In this document: positions 1-10,148 of the stretch, in pieces
How the letters are laid out: the number at the start of each line of letters is the position of its first letter
Numbering within the stretch: the first letter of the stretch is position 1
Origin: Phyllobacterium calauticae
GTDB taxonomy: Bacteria > Pseudomonadota > Alphaproteobacteria > Rhizobiales > Rhizobiaceae
Direction: 5' to 3'
Length of the DNA: 64,000 nucleotides
Assembly: GCF_019991125.1 (NCBI RefSeq)
Contig: NZ_JAGENB010000006.1
Span: forward strand, 248,001 to 312,000
The notes under the pieces: model-generated
What the model was told of the DNA's origin: nothing
The model's input: the letters and a program-made list of their open reading frames with translations, nothing else
Databases searched by the model: none
Position numbers and translations under genes: made by a program

Positions 1-591
1 GTGACGCTCGACGGGCAGGAAGTGACGGGCCCCGGCGCCGATCGCGGCGTGGTGTTCCAGTCCTATACGCTGTTTCCGTGGCTGACCATCGAGCAGAATA
101 TCGGCTTCGGCCTGCGCGAACGCGGCGTTGCCGAAAAGGAAAAGCGCGACATCGTCGCTTCCTATATCGACAAGGTGGGCCTGCGCGGTTTCGAGAACCA
201 CTGGCCGAAGCAGCTGTCGGGCGGCATGCAGCAGCGCACGGCGATTGCCCGGGCGCTCGCCAACAATCCAAAAATCCTGCTGCTCGACGAACCCTTCGGC
301 GCGCTCGACAACCAGACGCGCGGGCTGATGCAGGAGCTGCTGCTCGGCATCTGGGAGCACGAGCAGAAAACCGTCATCTTCGTCACCCACGATATCGAGG
401 AAGCGATCTTCATGGCGTCGCGGGTGGTGACGATGTCAGCACGGCCGGGCCGGATCAAATCCATCATGCCCGTGCCGCTCGGCCATCCCCGGCATTATAC
501 GGTGAAGGCGAGCCCCGAGTTCACCGGGATGCGGCTGAAGCTGACGGAAGAAATCCGCAGCGAGGCCATTCTGGCGGCCGAGGCGCATTGA
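1..591 (+). CDS. ABC transporter ATP-binding protein, 5'-truncated by window edge (nitrate/sulfonate/taurine family)
   Basis: ATPase subunit that would power an inner-membrane importer. The reading frame is open to base 1 and the visible part starts just before the Q-loop (VVFQSYTLFPWLT); the Walker A motif is missing and must lie upstream of the window, so the GTG at base 1 is not the real start. Seen here: signature motif LSGGMQQR near residue 73, Walker B ILLLDEPF followed by the D-loop (GALD), and the switch histidine in FVTHDIEEA. The Q-loop wording and the C-terminal ARPGRI stretch fit the SsuB/TauB/NrtD branch, but the substrate cannot be told. No permease or binding protein is visible downstream, so the transporter operon lies to the left. 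Confidence 0.85.
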   Translation: MTLDGQEVTGPGADRGVVFQSYTLFPWLTIEQNIGFGLRERGVAEKEKRDIVASYIDKVGLRGFENHWPKQLSGGMQQRTAIARALANNPKILLLDEPFGALDNQTRGLMQELLLGIWEHEQKTVIFVTHDIEEAIFMASRVVTMSARPGRIKSIMPVPLGHPRHYTVKASPEFTGMRLKLTEEIRSEAILAAEAH

Positions 592-676
592 GCCGGATTT
601 TTTAGGGGGAACAGGGCGGGATATGCTGCCAAACGCTTGCGGGGCGGCGGCATCAAGCCTATAGGGGGGACTTGAT

Positions 677-1642
677 ATGACATCAAAAACGCTCCCCCTC
701 CTGTTTCCCCACCGCCATTTGCTTGGCATCAAGAACCTTTCCCCCGAGGACATCAATATTCTTCTCGACCTTGCCGACAGCGAGGTGGCGGTTTCGCGCC
801 AGTCCGAGAAGAAAAAGAGTGTCCTGCGCGGGCGAACGCAGATCAACCTGTTCTTCGAGGCATCGACCCGGACACAGTCATCCTTCGAGCTGGCCGGAAA
901 ACGGCTCGGTGCTGATGTGATGAACATGTCGGTCGGCAATTCCTCGGTGAAAAAGGGCGAAACGCTGATCGATACCGCCATGACGCTGAATGCGATGCGG
1001 CCGGATATCCTGATCATCCGGCACGGCTCCGCCGGTGCCGCGGCCCTGCTGGCGCAGAAGGTGGGCTGCTCGGTGGTCAATGCCGGCGACGGCGCGCATG
1101 AACACCCGACGCAGGCCCTGCTCGATGCGTTGACGATCCGGCGCGCCAAGGGCAAGGTTGCCCGGCTGATCGTGGCGATCTGCGGCGACGTGCTGCATTC
1201 GCGCGTGGCCCGCTCCAACATCCTCCTGCTGAATGCGCTCGGGGCGCGGGTGCGCGTCATCGCCCCCTCGACCCTCCTGCCCGCCGGGATCAGCCAGATG
1301 GGCGTCGAGGTTTTCAACTCCATGGAAGAAGGTTTGAAAGACGCCGACGTGGTGATGATGCTGCGCCTGCAGCGCGAGCGCATGGCGGGCGCCTTCGTGC
1401 CGTCGGTGCGCGAATATTTCCACTATCACGGGCTTGATCGCGAAAAGCTCAAACATGCCAAGCCCGACGCGCTGGTCATGCATCCCGGACCGATGAACCG
1501 CGGCGTCGAAATCGCCTCGGATGTGGCCGACGGCTCGCAGAGCGTCATTCAGGAACAGGTTGAAATGGGCGTTGCCGTGCGCATGGCGGTGATGGAAGCG
1601 CTGCTGGACCCGCGCCGCAACGCGGAAGGAGTAGCGGGATGA
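677..1642 (+). CDS. pyrB: aspartate carbamoyltransferase catalytic subunit
   Basis: Condenses carbamoyl phosphate with aspartate, the committed step of pyrimidine synthesis, in the cytosol. The 321-residue product has the carbamoyl-phosphate loop STRT (residues 63-66) with SSFE following, [10 protein letters not shown] in the middle, and MHPGPMNRG near the C-terminus; length is normal for the catalytic chain. A strong G-rich ribosome binding site lies about ten bases before the ATG. It overlaps the next gene by 4 bp (ATGA). No pyrI regulatory subunit is present; in this type of ATCase a DHOase-like partner, encoded next door, usually completes the enzyme. Confidence 0.97.
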   Translation: MTSKTLPLLFPHRHLLGIKNLSPEDINILLDLADSEVAVSRQSEKKKSVLRGRTQINLFFEASTRTQSSFELAGKRLGADVMNMSVGNSSVKKGETLIDTAMTLNAMRPDILIIRHGSAGAAALLAQKVGCSVVNAGDGAHEHPTQALLDALTIRRAKGKVARLIVAICGDVLHSRVARSNILLLNALGARVRVIAPSTLLPAGISQMGVEVFNSMEEGLKDADVVMMLRLQRERMAGAFVPSVREYFHYHGLDREKLKHAKPDALVMHPGPMNRGVEIASDVADGSQSVIQEQVEMGVAVRMAVMEALLDPRRNAEGVAG

Positions 1643-2925
1643 GCACGACCGTTCTGCACAATGCCCGGATCGTCGATCCATCCCGCGGTCTCGATGAGAC
1701 CGGAACAATCATCGTCAGGAACGGCAGCATCGTTGCCAGCGGCGCCGATGCCCGCAACCAGGGTGCGCCCGAAGGGGCGACGGTTATCGACTGCACGGGA
1801 AAAACCGTCTTGCCGGGCCTCGTCGATGCCCGCGTCTTCATCGGCGAGCCCGGTGGCGAACACCGCGAAACCATCGCCTCGGCCAGCCAGGCGGCAGCGG
1901 CCGGCGGCGTGACCTCCATCATCATGATGCCGGACACCGATCCGGTGATCGACAATGTGGCGCTGGTCGAATTCGTCCGCCGTACGGCGCGCGACACGGC
2001 CGTGGTCAATGTTTATCCGGCGGCGGCGGTCACCAAGGGGCTGCAGGGCCAGGAAATGACCGAAATCGGCCTGCTGCGCGCAGCGGGTGCCGTGGCGATC
2101 ACGGAGGGGCGCAATTCCATCGCCGATACCCAGCTCTTACGCCGTGCGCTCACCTATGCCAGGGATTTCGGGGTTGTCCTGTCGCACGAGACACAGGATC
2201 CCTATCTCGGCATATCGGGCGTGATGAATGAAGGCCTCTATGCCAGCTGGCTCGGCCTTTCCGGCAGCCCGCGCGAAGCGGAAGTCATTCCGCTCGAACG
2301 CGACCTGCGTCTCGCCGCCCTGACCAAAGGCGCCTATCACGCGGCGCAAATCTCGACGGCCATGTCCGCCGAGGTGGTGGCCCGCGCCAAGCAGAACGGC
2401 GTCAATGCCACTGCCGCCGTCTCCATCAACCATCTTTCGCTCAATGAGAACGACATCGGCGAATTCCGCACCTTCTTCCGCCTGCAGCCGCCGCTGCGGC
2501 TCGAGGAGGACCGGCTGGCCATGGTCGAGGCGCTGCGCAACGGCACCATCGACATCATCGTCTCGTCGCACGATCCGCAGGATGTCGACACCAAGCGCCT
2601 GCCCTTCGCCGATGCGGCGGCCGGGGCCATCGGCCTGGAAACCCTGCTCGGCGCCGCCCTGCGGCTCTATCACAATGGCGATGTGCCGCTGATCCGCATC
2701 GTCGAGGCGCTTTCCAGCGGCCCGGCCAAAATTTTCGGCCTCGATGCGGGCACGCTCAAGCCGGGCGCCCGGGCGGATATGACCATAGTCGATCTTGACG
2801 AGCCGTGGATTGTGAAGGAAGAACAGCTGCGGTCGCGCTCAAAGAACAGCTGTTTTGAAAGCGCCCGTTTCCAGGGCCGCGTTCTGCAGACATTTGTGGC
2901 GGGCAAGTGCGTTTTCACCATCTGA
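1639..2925 (+). CDS. pyrC: dihydroorotase-like protein, probably non-catalytic ATCase partner (PyrC'/PyrX type)
   Basis: 428-residue amidohydrolase-fold protein translationally coupled to pyrB. It aligns in layout with class I dihydroorotases ([13 protein letters not shown] near residue 60, [14 protein letters not shown], a C-terminal KPGARAD segment). However, the first metal motif, D-x-H-x-H in active enzymes, reads D63-A-R65-V-F67, so both histidines are gone. The late catalytic motif (usually ATDHAPH) reads SSHDPQD. Known biology: in Pseudomonas a metal-less PyrC' is needed to assemble active ATCase without hydrolysing dihydroorotate. I infer the same role here, with a true dihydroorotase elsewhere. 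Automated annotation will probably call it an active enzyme. Confidence 0.85.
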   Translation: MSTTVLHNARIVDPSRGLDETGTIIVRNGSIVASGADARNQGAPEGATVIDCTGKTVLPGLVDARVFIGEPGGEHRETIASASQAAAAGGVTSIIMMPDTDPVIDNVALVEFVRRTARDTAVVNVYPAAAVTKGLQGQEMTEIGLLRAAGAVAITEGRNSIADTQLLRRALTYARDFGVVLSHETQDPYLGISGVMNEGLYASWLGLSGSPREAEVIPLERDLRLAALTKGAYHAAQISTAMSAEVVARAKQNGVNATAAVSINHLSLNENDIGEFRTFFRLQPPLRLEEDRLAMVEALRNGTIDIIVSSHDPQDVDTKRLPFADAAAGAIGLETLLGAALRLYHNGDVPLIRIVEALSSGPAKIFGLDAGTLKPGARADMTIVDLDEPWIVKEEQLRSRSKNSCFESARFQGRVLQTFVAGKCVFTI

Positions 2926-2947
2926 AGAGAAAACCGGGGAAGAGAGC

Positions 2948-3556
2948 ATGTCGGATTTCATCAACGGGCAGGCAGGATATCTTTTCGCCGCGCTGGTCCT
3001 GGGCTACCTGCTCGGCTCCATTCCGTTCGGGCTGATCCTGACACGGCTCGCGGGCCTCGGCGACGTGCGCAGCATCGGCTCCGGCAATATCGGCGCCACC
3101 AACGTGCTGCGCACCGGCAACAAGAAGCTGGCGGCGGCAACGCTGCTGCTTGACATGTTCAAGGGAACCGCTGCCGTACTGATTGCCGGCGCCATCAGCC
3201 CGCAGGCTGCCATTGTCGCCGGTCTCGGCGCCTTTCTCGGGCACATCTTTCCGGTCTGGCTGAAATTCAAGGGCGGCAAGGGCGTCGCCACCTATCTCGG
3301 CGTCCTGCTCGGCCTTGTCTGGCAGGTGGCGCTGATCTTCGCCGCCATCTGGCTGATCATTGCCTACGCCACCCGCTATTCCTCGCTGTCGGCGCTGATA
3401 GCGGCTGTTGCCACCCCGATCATTCTCTATGTCATGGGCTACCACGCCATCGCCCTGCTCTTCCTCATCCTGACGGTCGTCGTCTTCATCAAACACCGCG
3501 CCAACATCGAGCGCCTCCTGGCCGGCACCGAGGGCAAGATCGGGTCCAAGGGGTGA
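2948..3556 (+). CDS. plsY: glycerol-3-phosphate acyltransferase PlsY
   Basis: Inner-membrane enzyme that transfers the acyl group from acyl-phosphate to glycerol-3-phosphate, the first step of phospholipid synthesis. The 202-residue protein is almost all hydrophobic helices and shows the family loops [10 protein letters not shown] (near residue 40) and FKGGKGVAT (near residue 110). I chose the ATG at 2948, preceded by a purine-rich site, rather than an upstream in-frame ATG that lies inside pyrC. The stop overlaps the GTG start of dprA. Confidence 0.95.
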   Translation: MSDFINGQAGYLFAALVLGYLLGSIPFGLILTRLAGLGDVRSIGSGNIGATNVLRTGNKKLAAATLLLDMFKGTAAVLIAGAISPQAAIVAGLGAFLGHIFPVWLKFKGGKGVATYLGVLLGLVWQVALIFAAIWLIIAYATRYSSLSALIAAVATPIILYVMGYHAIALLFLILTVVVFIKHRANIERLLAGTEGKIGSKG

Positions 3557-4680
3557 CGGAGGATCAGAAAGGCATCCGCCTTTCTGACAGCCAGCGCCTG
3601 AGCTGGCTTCGGCTGATCCGCAGTGAGAATGTCGGCCCGGTCACCTTCCGCCATCTGATTGCCCGCTACGGCTCGGCTTCCGACGCTCTGGAAATGCTGC
3701 CGGAACTGGTGCGGCGCGGCGGCGGCCGCCGTCCCATCCGGATTGCCAGCCTCGATGAGGCCCGGCGCGAAATGGCGATGGCCGCGCGCATGGGTGCCGT
3801 CTTCACCGGTATCGGCGAACCCGACTATCCCCGCTATCTGCGCCACGCCGACAATCCGCCGCCACTGGTGGCGATCAAGGGCGATGCGGCGGTGTTTCGC
3901 CTACCGGCTGTCGCCATTGTCGGCGCGCGCAATGCATCGCTCATCGGGATCAAGCTCACGCGGATCATTGCACGGGAATTGGGACAGGCGGGTTATGCCG
4001 TTGTGTCAGGACTTGCCCGCGGCATCGACAAGGCGGCGCATGAGGCAAGCCTTGACAGCGGCACCGTTGCCGTCATGGCTGGCGGCTTGGACAAGCCCTA
4101 TCCGCCGGATAATCTCGATCTCTTCGCAGCGATCCCCGCAAGCGGCGGCGCCGTCATCAGCGAAATGCCGTTCGGCTGGGAGCCGCGCGCCCGGGATTTT
4201 CCGCGCCGCAACAGGATCATCGCGGCGCTTTCCCTCGGCCTGCTGGTTGTCGAGGCGGCGGAGCGATCCGGCTCGCTGATCAGCGCCCGGTTTGCCGGGG
4301 AACTCGGCCGCCTGGTTTTCGCCGTCCCCGGTTCGCCGCTCGATCCGCGCGCCAAGGGCACCAATGCGCTTCTGAAGAACGGCGCCATTCTCGTGACTGA
4401 AACCGCCGACATCCTGTCGGCCATCGGACCGCTTGTGGACCGGCCCTCCCTCGACGATACGGCATTTTTCGCGCCGGAATCCGCCTTTCCGTCGATTCCC
4501 CCGCCCAACGAGACAGACCGCGACCGGATCGTCACCCTTTTGGGTCCAACGCCCGCCGATGTCGACGAACTCATCAGGACAAGCGGAATTCATCCGGCGG
4601 CCATATCGCTTATTCTGCTCGAACTCGATCTGGCCGGCCGGCTGCAGCGTCACTCAGGTGGAAGTGTTTCGCTTCTTTAG
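3553..4680 (+). CDS. dprA: DNA-processing protein DprA (Smf)
   Basis: Loads RecA on incoming single-stranded DNA during transformation and is broadly conserved even in bacteria not known to be competent. 375 residues with GTG start overlapping the plsY stop. An N-terminal HhH/SAM-like part is followed by the Rossmann-type DprA core: [26 protein letters not shown] and the [11 protein letters not shown] signature. A C-terminal winged-helix domain (about residues 310-375) matches the rhizobial form. Its last 27 bp are overlapped by a small gene on the opposite strand. Confidence 0.95.
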   Translation: MTEDQKGIRLSDSQRLSWLRLIRSENVGPVTFRHLIARYGSASDALEMLPELVRRGGGRRPIRIASLDEARREMAMAARMGAVFTGIGEPDYPRYLRHADNPPPLVAIKGDAAVFRLPAVAIVGARNASLIGIKLTRIIARELGQAGYAVVSGLARGIDKAAHEASLDSGTVAVMAGGLDKPYPPDNLDLFAAIPASGGAVISEMPFGWEPRARDFPRRNRIIAALSLGLLVVEAAERSGSLISARFAGELGRLVFAVPGSPLDPRAKGTNALLKNGAILVTETADILSAIGPLVDRPSLDDTAFFAPESAFPSIPPPNETDRDRIVTLLGPTPADVDELIRTSGIHPAAISLILLELDLAGRLQRHSGGSVSLL

Positions 4681-4854
4681 AGGGGAGACAATATTTGTCT
4701 CTTTTGCCAAAAGATCATTGCTTTCGATGTAAGCGATTTCGATCAGATAGGCCAGCATGTCCAGGTCATTCAACTTGGCCATACTGCGCAATTCTCCCAG
4801 CATTTGCTGAATATATCTTATGTTTTCTGTCCGACTGAACTTGTTCTCACCCAT
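4654..4854 (-). CDS. conserved small hypothetical protein (66 aa)
   Basis: 66-residue soluble, helix-rich protein (IRYIQQMLGELRSMA, MLAYLIEIAYIES). I recall similar short proteins near dprA/topA in rhizobia, but its function is unknown to me. It reads away from topA and has a good ribosome binding site (AAGGACG) seven or so bases before the ATG at 4854. Its 3' end runs 27 bp into the 3' end of dprA on the other strand. Codon use is more AT-rich than the neighbours. Confidence 0.7.
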   Translation of the reverse strand: MGENKFSRTENIRYIQQMLGELRSMAKLNDLDMLAYLIEIAYIESNDLLAKETNIVSPLKKRNTST

Positions 4855-5205
4855 GACTTCGTCCTTAAATACGCATTTATACAGAAATAAATAAAGTTAT
4901 ATTATATAGGTCTTTAATCCGGTGGATTTCACAGTTTGCCAGTCCGAACCTCCACAAAAACAATCAAATAGTGATTCGCTTTCTTAAAAAAGGCGGGACT
5001 CGCTGCCTTTCTCAATAAAGCGCCTGAGATGTATGGATAATATCATTAATTGCAATATTTCAAATAGCAACTTTAAGTTGCATTTAACGATTTTTCACGC
5101 ACAGGCCTTGACGTTCCGAGCAAGCCTGTTCATTTCACAAGACCTGTTTCGAAGTGAAAACTGTGCTTTTGTAATGTGACAAGAGCAGGAAAGCCCAATT
5201 CAATA
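4855..5205. other. AT-rich intergenic region between the 66-aa gene and topA
   Basis: 351 bp without a gene, clearly richer in A+T than its surroundings. It must hold divergent promoters for the 66-aa gene (- strand) and topA (+ strand). A TTGACG hexamer near 5108 could be the topA -35 element, but no convincing -10 follows. A short perfect inverted repeat inside it is listed separately. Confidence 0.6.
5067..5081. promoter_or_regulatory. perfect inverted repeat upstream of topA, possible operator
   Basis: GCAACTT-T-AAGTTGC: two 7-bp arms with a single central base, about 125 bp before the topA start. It is too short and has no T-run, so a terminator is unlikely; a dimeric regulator site is one explanation. 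No known regulator motif is recognised. Confidence 0.3.
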
Positions 5206-7812
5206 ATGAACGTTGTCGTCGTCGAATCGCCCGCAAAGGCTAAAACAATCAACAAATATCTGGGTTCAGGCTATACGGTTCTGGCCTCGTTCGGCCATGT
5301 CCGTGATCTGCCTGCCAAGGACGGGTCCGTTCGCCCGGACGAAGATTTCGCCATGTCGTGGGAAGTCGACGGGGCATCGGCCAAACGTCTGGGCGATATC
5401 GTCAAGGCCCTGAAAGACAGTGACGGCCTCATACTCGCAACCGATCCGGATCGCGAGGGTGAAGCAATCTCCTGGCACGTCCTGGAAGTGCTGCGGCAGA
5501 AGAAGGCCATCGGCACCAAGCCGGTCAAGCGCGTGGTGTTCAATGCGATCACCAAGAGCGCGGTGCTCGACGCCATGGCCAATCCGCGCGACATCGACAT
5601 GCCGCTGGTGGATGCCTATCTCGCCCGGCGTGCGCTTGACTATCTCTTCGGCTTCACCCTGTCGCCGGTGCTCTGGCGCAAACTGCCCGGCGCCCGCTCC
5701 GCCGGCCGCGTGCAATCGGTCGCCCTACGGCTCGTCGCCGACCGCGAAGCCGAGATCGAACGCTTTGTGCGTGAGGAATACTGGAACATTGCAGCGCTCT
5801 TGAAGACACCGCGCAATGACGGCTTCGAAGCGCGGCTGATTTCCGTCGACGGCAAGAAGCTCGCCAAGCTCGATATCAAGAACGCCGAACAGGCCGGTGC
5901 GCTGCGCACCATGCTGGAGGGCGCGAGCTTCAAGGCAGCATCCGTCGAAGCCAAGCCGACCAAGCGCAATCCCGGACCGCCCTTCACCACCTCCACCCTG
6001 CAGCAGGCGGCATCCGGCCAGCTCGGCTTCTCGGCCTCGCGCACCATGCAGATCGCCCAGCGGCTGTATGAGGGTATGGACCTTGGCGGCGAGACCGCCG
6101 GTCTGATCACCTATATGCGTACGGACGGCGTGCAGATGGCCCCGGAAGCGGTTCAGGCCGCCCGTGAGACGATCAGCAAGGTATTCGGCGAAAAATATGT
6201 GCCGGAGAAGCCGCGCTTCTACTCGACCAAGGCAAAGAACGCCCAGGAAGCGCACGAAGCCATCCGCCCGACCGATTTCAACCGCCACCCGAAGGATGTG
6301 CGCCAGTTCCTCGATGCCGACCAGGCGCGGCTCTATGAGCTGATCTGGAAGCGCGCCATCGCCAGCCAGATGCAGTCGGCCGATATCGAACGAACTGTCG
6401 TGGATATTGACGCGCAGAACGGTTCAAGTTTTGCCCAGCTGCGGGCCAATGGTTCCGTGGTGAAGTTCGACGGCTTCCTCGGTGCCTATGTGGATCACCG
6501 CGAGGAAGAGGATGTCGACGAGGACGGCGCCCGCCTGCCCGAAATCCGCGCCGGCGAGGCCCTCGCCCGCGAAAAGATCAACGCGACGCAGCACTCGACC
6601 GAACCGCCGCCGCGCTATTCCGAAGCCACGCTGATCAAGCGGATGGAAGAGCTCGGCATCGGCCGTCCTTCGACCTATGCGGCGACCCTCGCCACCCTGC
6701 GCGACCGCGAATACATCACCATCGAAAAGCGCAAGCTCATTCCCGAAGCCAAGGGCCGCCTGGTCATTGCGTTCCTCGAGAGCTTTTTCCAGCGCTATGT
6801 CGAGTATGATTTCACCGCCGATCTGGAGGAAAAGCTCGACGAGATTTCCGACGGCAAGCTGCGCTGGAAGGATGTCCTGCGCGATTTCTGGACCGATTTC
6901 TTCGGTTCGGTCGACGGCATCAAGGAACTGCGCGTCACCAATGTTCTCGATGCGCTGAACGACCAGCTCGGCCCGCTGGTCTTCCCGCCGCGCGAAGACG
7001 GCAGCGATCCGCGCATCTGCCAGGTCTGCGGAACCGGCAATCTCTCGCTGAAGCTCGGAAAGTACGGCGCGTTCGTCGGCTGCTCGAACTATCCGGAATG
7101 CAAGTTCACCCGTCAGCTCGGCGGCAGCGAAGCCTCCGGCGAGAACGGCAATGGCGACGAGCCGAAGGTGCTTGGCAAGGATCCCTATACGGACGAGGAC
7201 GTCAGCGTGCGCAACGGCCGTTTCGGCCCCTATGTGCAGCGCGGCGACGGCAAGGAAGCCAAGCGCGCCAGCCTGCCGAAGGGCTGGACCATCGACGCCA
7301 TGGACCATGAAAAGGCGCTGGCGCTCCTGTCATTGCCACGCGACGTGGGCCAGCATCCCGAATCGGCCAAGATGATTTCGGCCGGTATCGGCCGGTATGG
7401 TCCCTATCTCTCGCATGACGGCACCTATGCCAACCTGGAAAGCGCGGAGGACGTGTTCTCCATCGGCCTCAACCGCGCCGTCACGGTGCTGGCGGAAAAG
7501 CTGGCCAAGGGCCCGGGCCGCGGGCGCGGCACACCCGCGGCGCTGAAGGACCTGGGCGAACATCCCGATGGCGGGCCGATCACCGTGCGCGACGGCAAAT
7601 ATGGTCCCTATGTCAATTGGGGCAAGGTCAATGCGACCCTGCCGAAGGGCAAGGACCCGGCAACCGTTACCGTCGAGGAAGCCCTGCTGCTGATCGCCGA
7701 GAAGGCCGGAGCCAAGGGCACCAAGAAAGCCCCTGCCCGCAAGGCCGCGGCGAAAAAGCCCGCCGCCAAGAAACCAGCCGCCAAAAAGGCGGCGACGAAA
7801 AAAGCTAGTTAA
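5206..7812 (+). CDS. topA: DNA topoisomerase I
   Basis: Relaxes negative supercoils by cutting one strand through a tyrosine. 868 residues. The TOPRIM domain opens the protein (VVVESPAKAKTI), and the catalytic tyrosine is Y303 in LITYMRTDG. After the core there is one four-cysteine zinc ribbon (CQVC...GCSNYPEC, near residue 604), then repeated topo-C motifs (GRFGPYVQ, GRYGPYLS, GKYGPYVNW), and a Lys/Ala-rich basic tail. This layout is normal for alphaproteobacteria. I chose the ATG at 5206 because homologues begin right at the TOPRIM strand; an in-frame codon 30 bp upstream adds residues not expected in the family. Confidence 0.97.
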   Translation: MNVVVVESPAKAKTINKYLGSGYTVLASFGHVRDLPAKDGSVRPDEDFAMSWEVDGASAKRLGDIVKALKDSDGLILATDPDREGEAISWHVLEVLRQKKAIGTKPVKRVVFNAITKSAVLDAMANPRDIDMPLVDAYLARRALDYLFGFTLSPVLWRKLPGARSAGRVQSVALRLVADREAEIERFVREEYWNIAALLKTPRNDGFEARLISVDGKKLAKLDIKNAEQAGALRTMLEGASFKAASVEAKPTKRNPGPPFTTSTLQQAASGQLGFSASRTMQIAQRLYEGMDLGGETAGLITYMRTDGVQMAPEAVQAARETISKVFGEKYVPEKPRFYSTKAKNAQEAHEAIRPTDFNRHPKDVRQFLDADQARLYELIWKRAIASQMQSADIERTVVDIDAQNGSSFAQLRANGSVVKFDGFLGAYVDHREEEDVDEDGARLPEIRAGEALAREKINATQHSTEPPPRYSEATLIKRMEELGIGRPSTYAATLATLRDREYITIEKRKLIPEAKGRLVIAFLESFFQRYVEYDFTADLEEKLDEISDGKLRWKDVLRDFWTDFFGSVDGIKELRVTNVLDALNDQLGPLVFPPREDGSDPRICQVCGTGNLSLKLGKYGAFVGCSNYPECKFTRQLGGSEASGENGNGDEPKVLGKDPYTDEDVSVRNGRFGPYVQRGDGKEAKRASLPKGWTIDAMDHEKALALLSLPRDVGQHPESAKMISAGIGRYGPYLSHDGTYANLESAEDVFSIGLNRAVTVLAEKLAKGPGRGRGTPAALKDLGEHPDGGPITVRDGKYGPYVNWGKVNATLPKGKDPATVTVEEALLLIAEKAGAKGTKKAPARKAAAKKPAAKKPAAKKAATKKAS

Positions 7813-7823
7813 GGACCCGAACA

Positions 7824-10148
7824 TTGGCACGCCGTATCTCTCCACCCAAAGGAAAAAAGCGGCCTGCCAGTTCCGCAGACACCGGTCGCGAGCCCTATCT
7901 GCCGGGCCGCGAGGAAATTCTCCAGTTCATCAAGGAGAATCCGGACCGCGCGGGCAAGCGCGATATCGCCAAGGCCTTCAACCTCAAGGGCGATGCACGC
8001 ATCGGCCTGAAAGACATTCTGCGCGATCTGGCCGATGACGGCCTGGTGGAAAAGCGGGCAAAGCGCCTTGCCGTTCCCGGCAGCCTGCCGAGCGTTGCCG
8101 TCCTCGATATCACCGGACGTGACGGCGATGGCGGGCTGATTGCCAAGCCGGCCGAATGGCCTGCCGATCACGAGGATCGGCCGCCTACCGTTTTCATCCG
8201 CGCCTCGCGCAACCAGAAGGGCCCGACGCCCGGCGTCGGCGACCGCGTTCTCGCCCGCATTTTTCAAGGCGCCGATCCGAGCGGTCCGGCCTATACGGCC
8301 CGCGTCATCAAGCGCATCGAACACCGCAAGGACGCGGTGCTCGGCGTTTTGCGCCATCTCGACAATGGCGAATGGCGGATCGAGCCGGTGGAGCGGCGGC
8401 AGGCGGAGCTTTCCGTCGACCCGGCCCAGCTGAACAATGCCAAGGCGAACGACCTCGTTGAAGTCGAAGTGAGCAAGATCGGCCGCTACGGGCTGGCGCT
8501 TGCCCGGATCAGCCAGATCATCGGCTCCGTTGCCAGCGAGCGGGCGCTGTCGATGATCGCCATCCACGAGCACGAAATCCCGCATGTGTTTCCCGACAGC
8601 GTCATTGCCGAGGCGGAAAAGGCCAAGCCCGCCACCATGGCGCACCGGGAGGACTGGCGGCACGTGCCGCTTGTCACCATCGATCCGGCCGACGCCAAGG
8701 ATCACGACGATGCCGTCTGCGCCGAAGCGGACACGGACGAGAAGAATCCCGGCGGCTTCATCGCAACCGTCGCCATCGCCGACGTCGCCGCCTACATCAC
8801 GCCGGGTTCGGCACTCGACCGCGAAGCGCTGAAGCGCGGCAATTCGGTCTATTTCCCCGACCGCGTCGTTCCCATGCTGCCGGAGCGCATTTCCAACGAC
8901 CTGTGCTCGCTGAAGGAACTGGTCGACCGCCCCGCCCTTGCCGTGCGCATGATTTTCGGTGCCGACGGGCGCAAGATTTCGCACACATTCCACCGCATCA
9001 TGATGCGCTCGCATGCGCGCCTGTCCTATCCGCAGGCACAGGCCGCCATTGACGGTGCGACCGACGAGAAGACGGCGCCCATTCTCGACAGCATCCTGAA
9101 GCCGCTCTGGGCGGCCTATGCCGTGCTCAAGCGCGGGCGCGATTCCCGCGAACCGCTGGAACTCGACCTGCCGGAAAAGAAAATCCTGCTGACGCCGGAA
9201 GGCAAGGTCGACAAGGTGGTGATTCCGCCACGCCTCGATGCGCACAAGCTCATCGAAGAATTCATGATCCAGGCCAATGTCGCCGCCGCCGAAACGCTGG
9301 AGCGCAAGCGCCAGCCGCTGATCTTCCGCATCCACGATGCGCCCTCGCTGGCCAAGCAGGAAATTCTGCGCGAGTTTTTGCGCACGCTGGATATTTCGCT
9401 GGCGCGCGGCGCCGAACTGCGCCCGAACCAGTTCAACCATATTCTCAAGCGCGTCGAAGGCAGCGAACAGCAGGAACTGGTCAACCAGGTCGTCCTGCGC
9501 TCGCAGTCGCAGGCGGAATACAACCCCGAGAATATTGGCCATTTCGGTCTCAACCTGCAGAAATATGCGCACTTCACCTCGCCGATCCGCCGTTACGCCG
9601 ACCTGATCGTGCATCGCGCGCTGATCGCGGCGCTGGCGCTTGGCCCCGACGGCATCACCCATAAGGAAGAGGAAGATCTGCCGGAGATCGCCGCGCTGAT
9701 TTCCACTTCGGAGCGGCGCGCCATGGCGGCCGAACGCGACACGGTCGACCGGCTGATCGCCCATCACCTCGCCGGACAGGTCGGCAGCAGTTTCCAGGGG
9801 CGGATTTCCGGCGTGACCAAGGCCGGGCTGTTCGTTGCCCTTGCGACATATGGTGCCGATGGCTTTATTCCCATTTCAACCCTCGGCGATGATTACTATC
9901 TTTACGACGAAACCAACCATGCCCTTTCGGGCGAAAGAAGCGGCAAGGGCTTCCGGCTGGGCGATATCGTCGATGTGCGCCTGATCGAGGCCCTGCCGGT
10001 GGCGGGTGCATTGCGGTTCGAAATGCTGACCGAACCGCATGCCGTTCCAAGCGGCGTGCGCTCGCACCACAAGGCCAAGCGTTTTGCGCGCGGAAGCCAG
10101 AAACGTCCGGGTGGGTTTTCCCGCGGCGGGCGAAGAGGTAAGGGATGA
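7824..10148 (+). CDS. rnr: ribonuclease R
   Basis: Processive 3'-5' exoribonuclease that degrades structured RNA. 774 residues starting at a TTG, with AAGGA eight bases upstream and just after the topA stop. An N-terminal winged-helix and cold-shock-like region is followed by the RNB domain with the metal-binding aspartate cluster TIDPADAKDHDDAV (around residue 290). An S1 RNA-binding domain lies at about 645-730, and the basic C-terminal tail (SHHKAKRFARGSQKRPGG) is typical of RNase R. Probably co-transcribed with topA and the DUF983 gene that it overlaps by 4 bp. Confidence 0.95.
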   Translation: MARRISPPKGKKRPASSADTGREPYLPGREEILQFIKENPDRAGKRDIAKAFNLKGDARIGLKDILRDLADDGLVEKRAKRLAVPGSLPSVAVLDITGRDGDGGLIAKPAEWPADHEDRPPTVFIRASRNQKGPTPGVGDRVLARIFQGADPSGPAYTARVIKRIEHRKDAVLGVLRHLDNGEWRIEPVERRQAELSVDPAQLNNAKANDLVEVEVSKIGRYGLALARISQIIGSVASERALSMIAIHEHEIPHVFPDSVIAEAEKAKPATMAHREDWRHVPLVTIDPADAKDHDDAVCAEADTDEKNPGGFIATVAIADVAAYITPGSALDREALKRGNSVYFPDRVVPMLPERISNDLCSLKELVDRPALAVRMIFGADGRKISHTFHRIMMRSHARLSYPQAQAAIDGATDEKTAPILDSILKPLWAAYAVLKRGRDSREPLELDLPEKKILLTPEGKVDKVVIPPRLDAHKLIEEFMIQANVAAAETLERKRQPLIFRIHDAPSLAKQEILREFLRTLDISLARGAELRPNQFNHILKRVEGSEQQELVNQVVLRSQSQAEYNPENIGHFGLNLQKYAHFTSPIRRYADLIVHRALIAALALGPDGITHKEEEDLPEIAALISTSERRAMAAERDTVDRLIAHHLAGQVGSSFQGRISGVTKAGLFVALATYGADGFIPISTLGDDYYLYDETNHALSGERSGKGFRLGDIVDVRLIEALPVAGALRFEMLTEPHAVPSGVRSHHKAKRFARGSQKRPGGFSRGGRRGKG

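Noticed and set aside
436-1383. Long - strand frame across pyrB (also similar ones over pyrC, rnr, dnaE, nuoG and others)
   Set aside because: High-GC coding DNA gives long antisense frames; these are rich in Arg/His/Gly with no domain resemblance, and the opposite strand holds a recognised gene.
7700-7809. Lys/Ala repeats at the end of topA as a possible tandem repeat element
   Set aside because: Low-complexity basic tails are usual at the C-terminus of alphaproteobacterial TopA.
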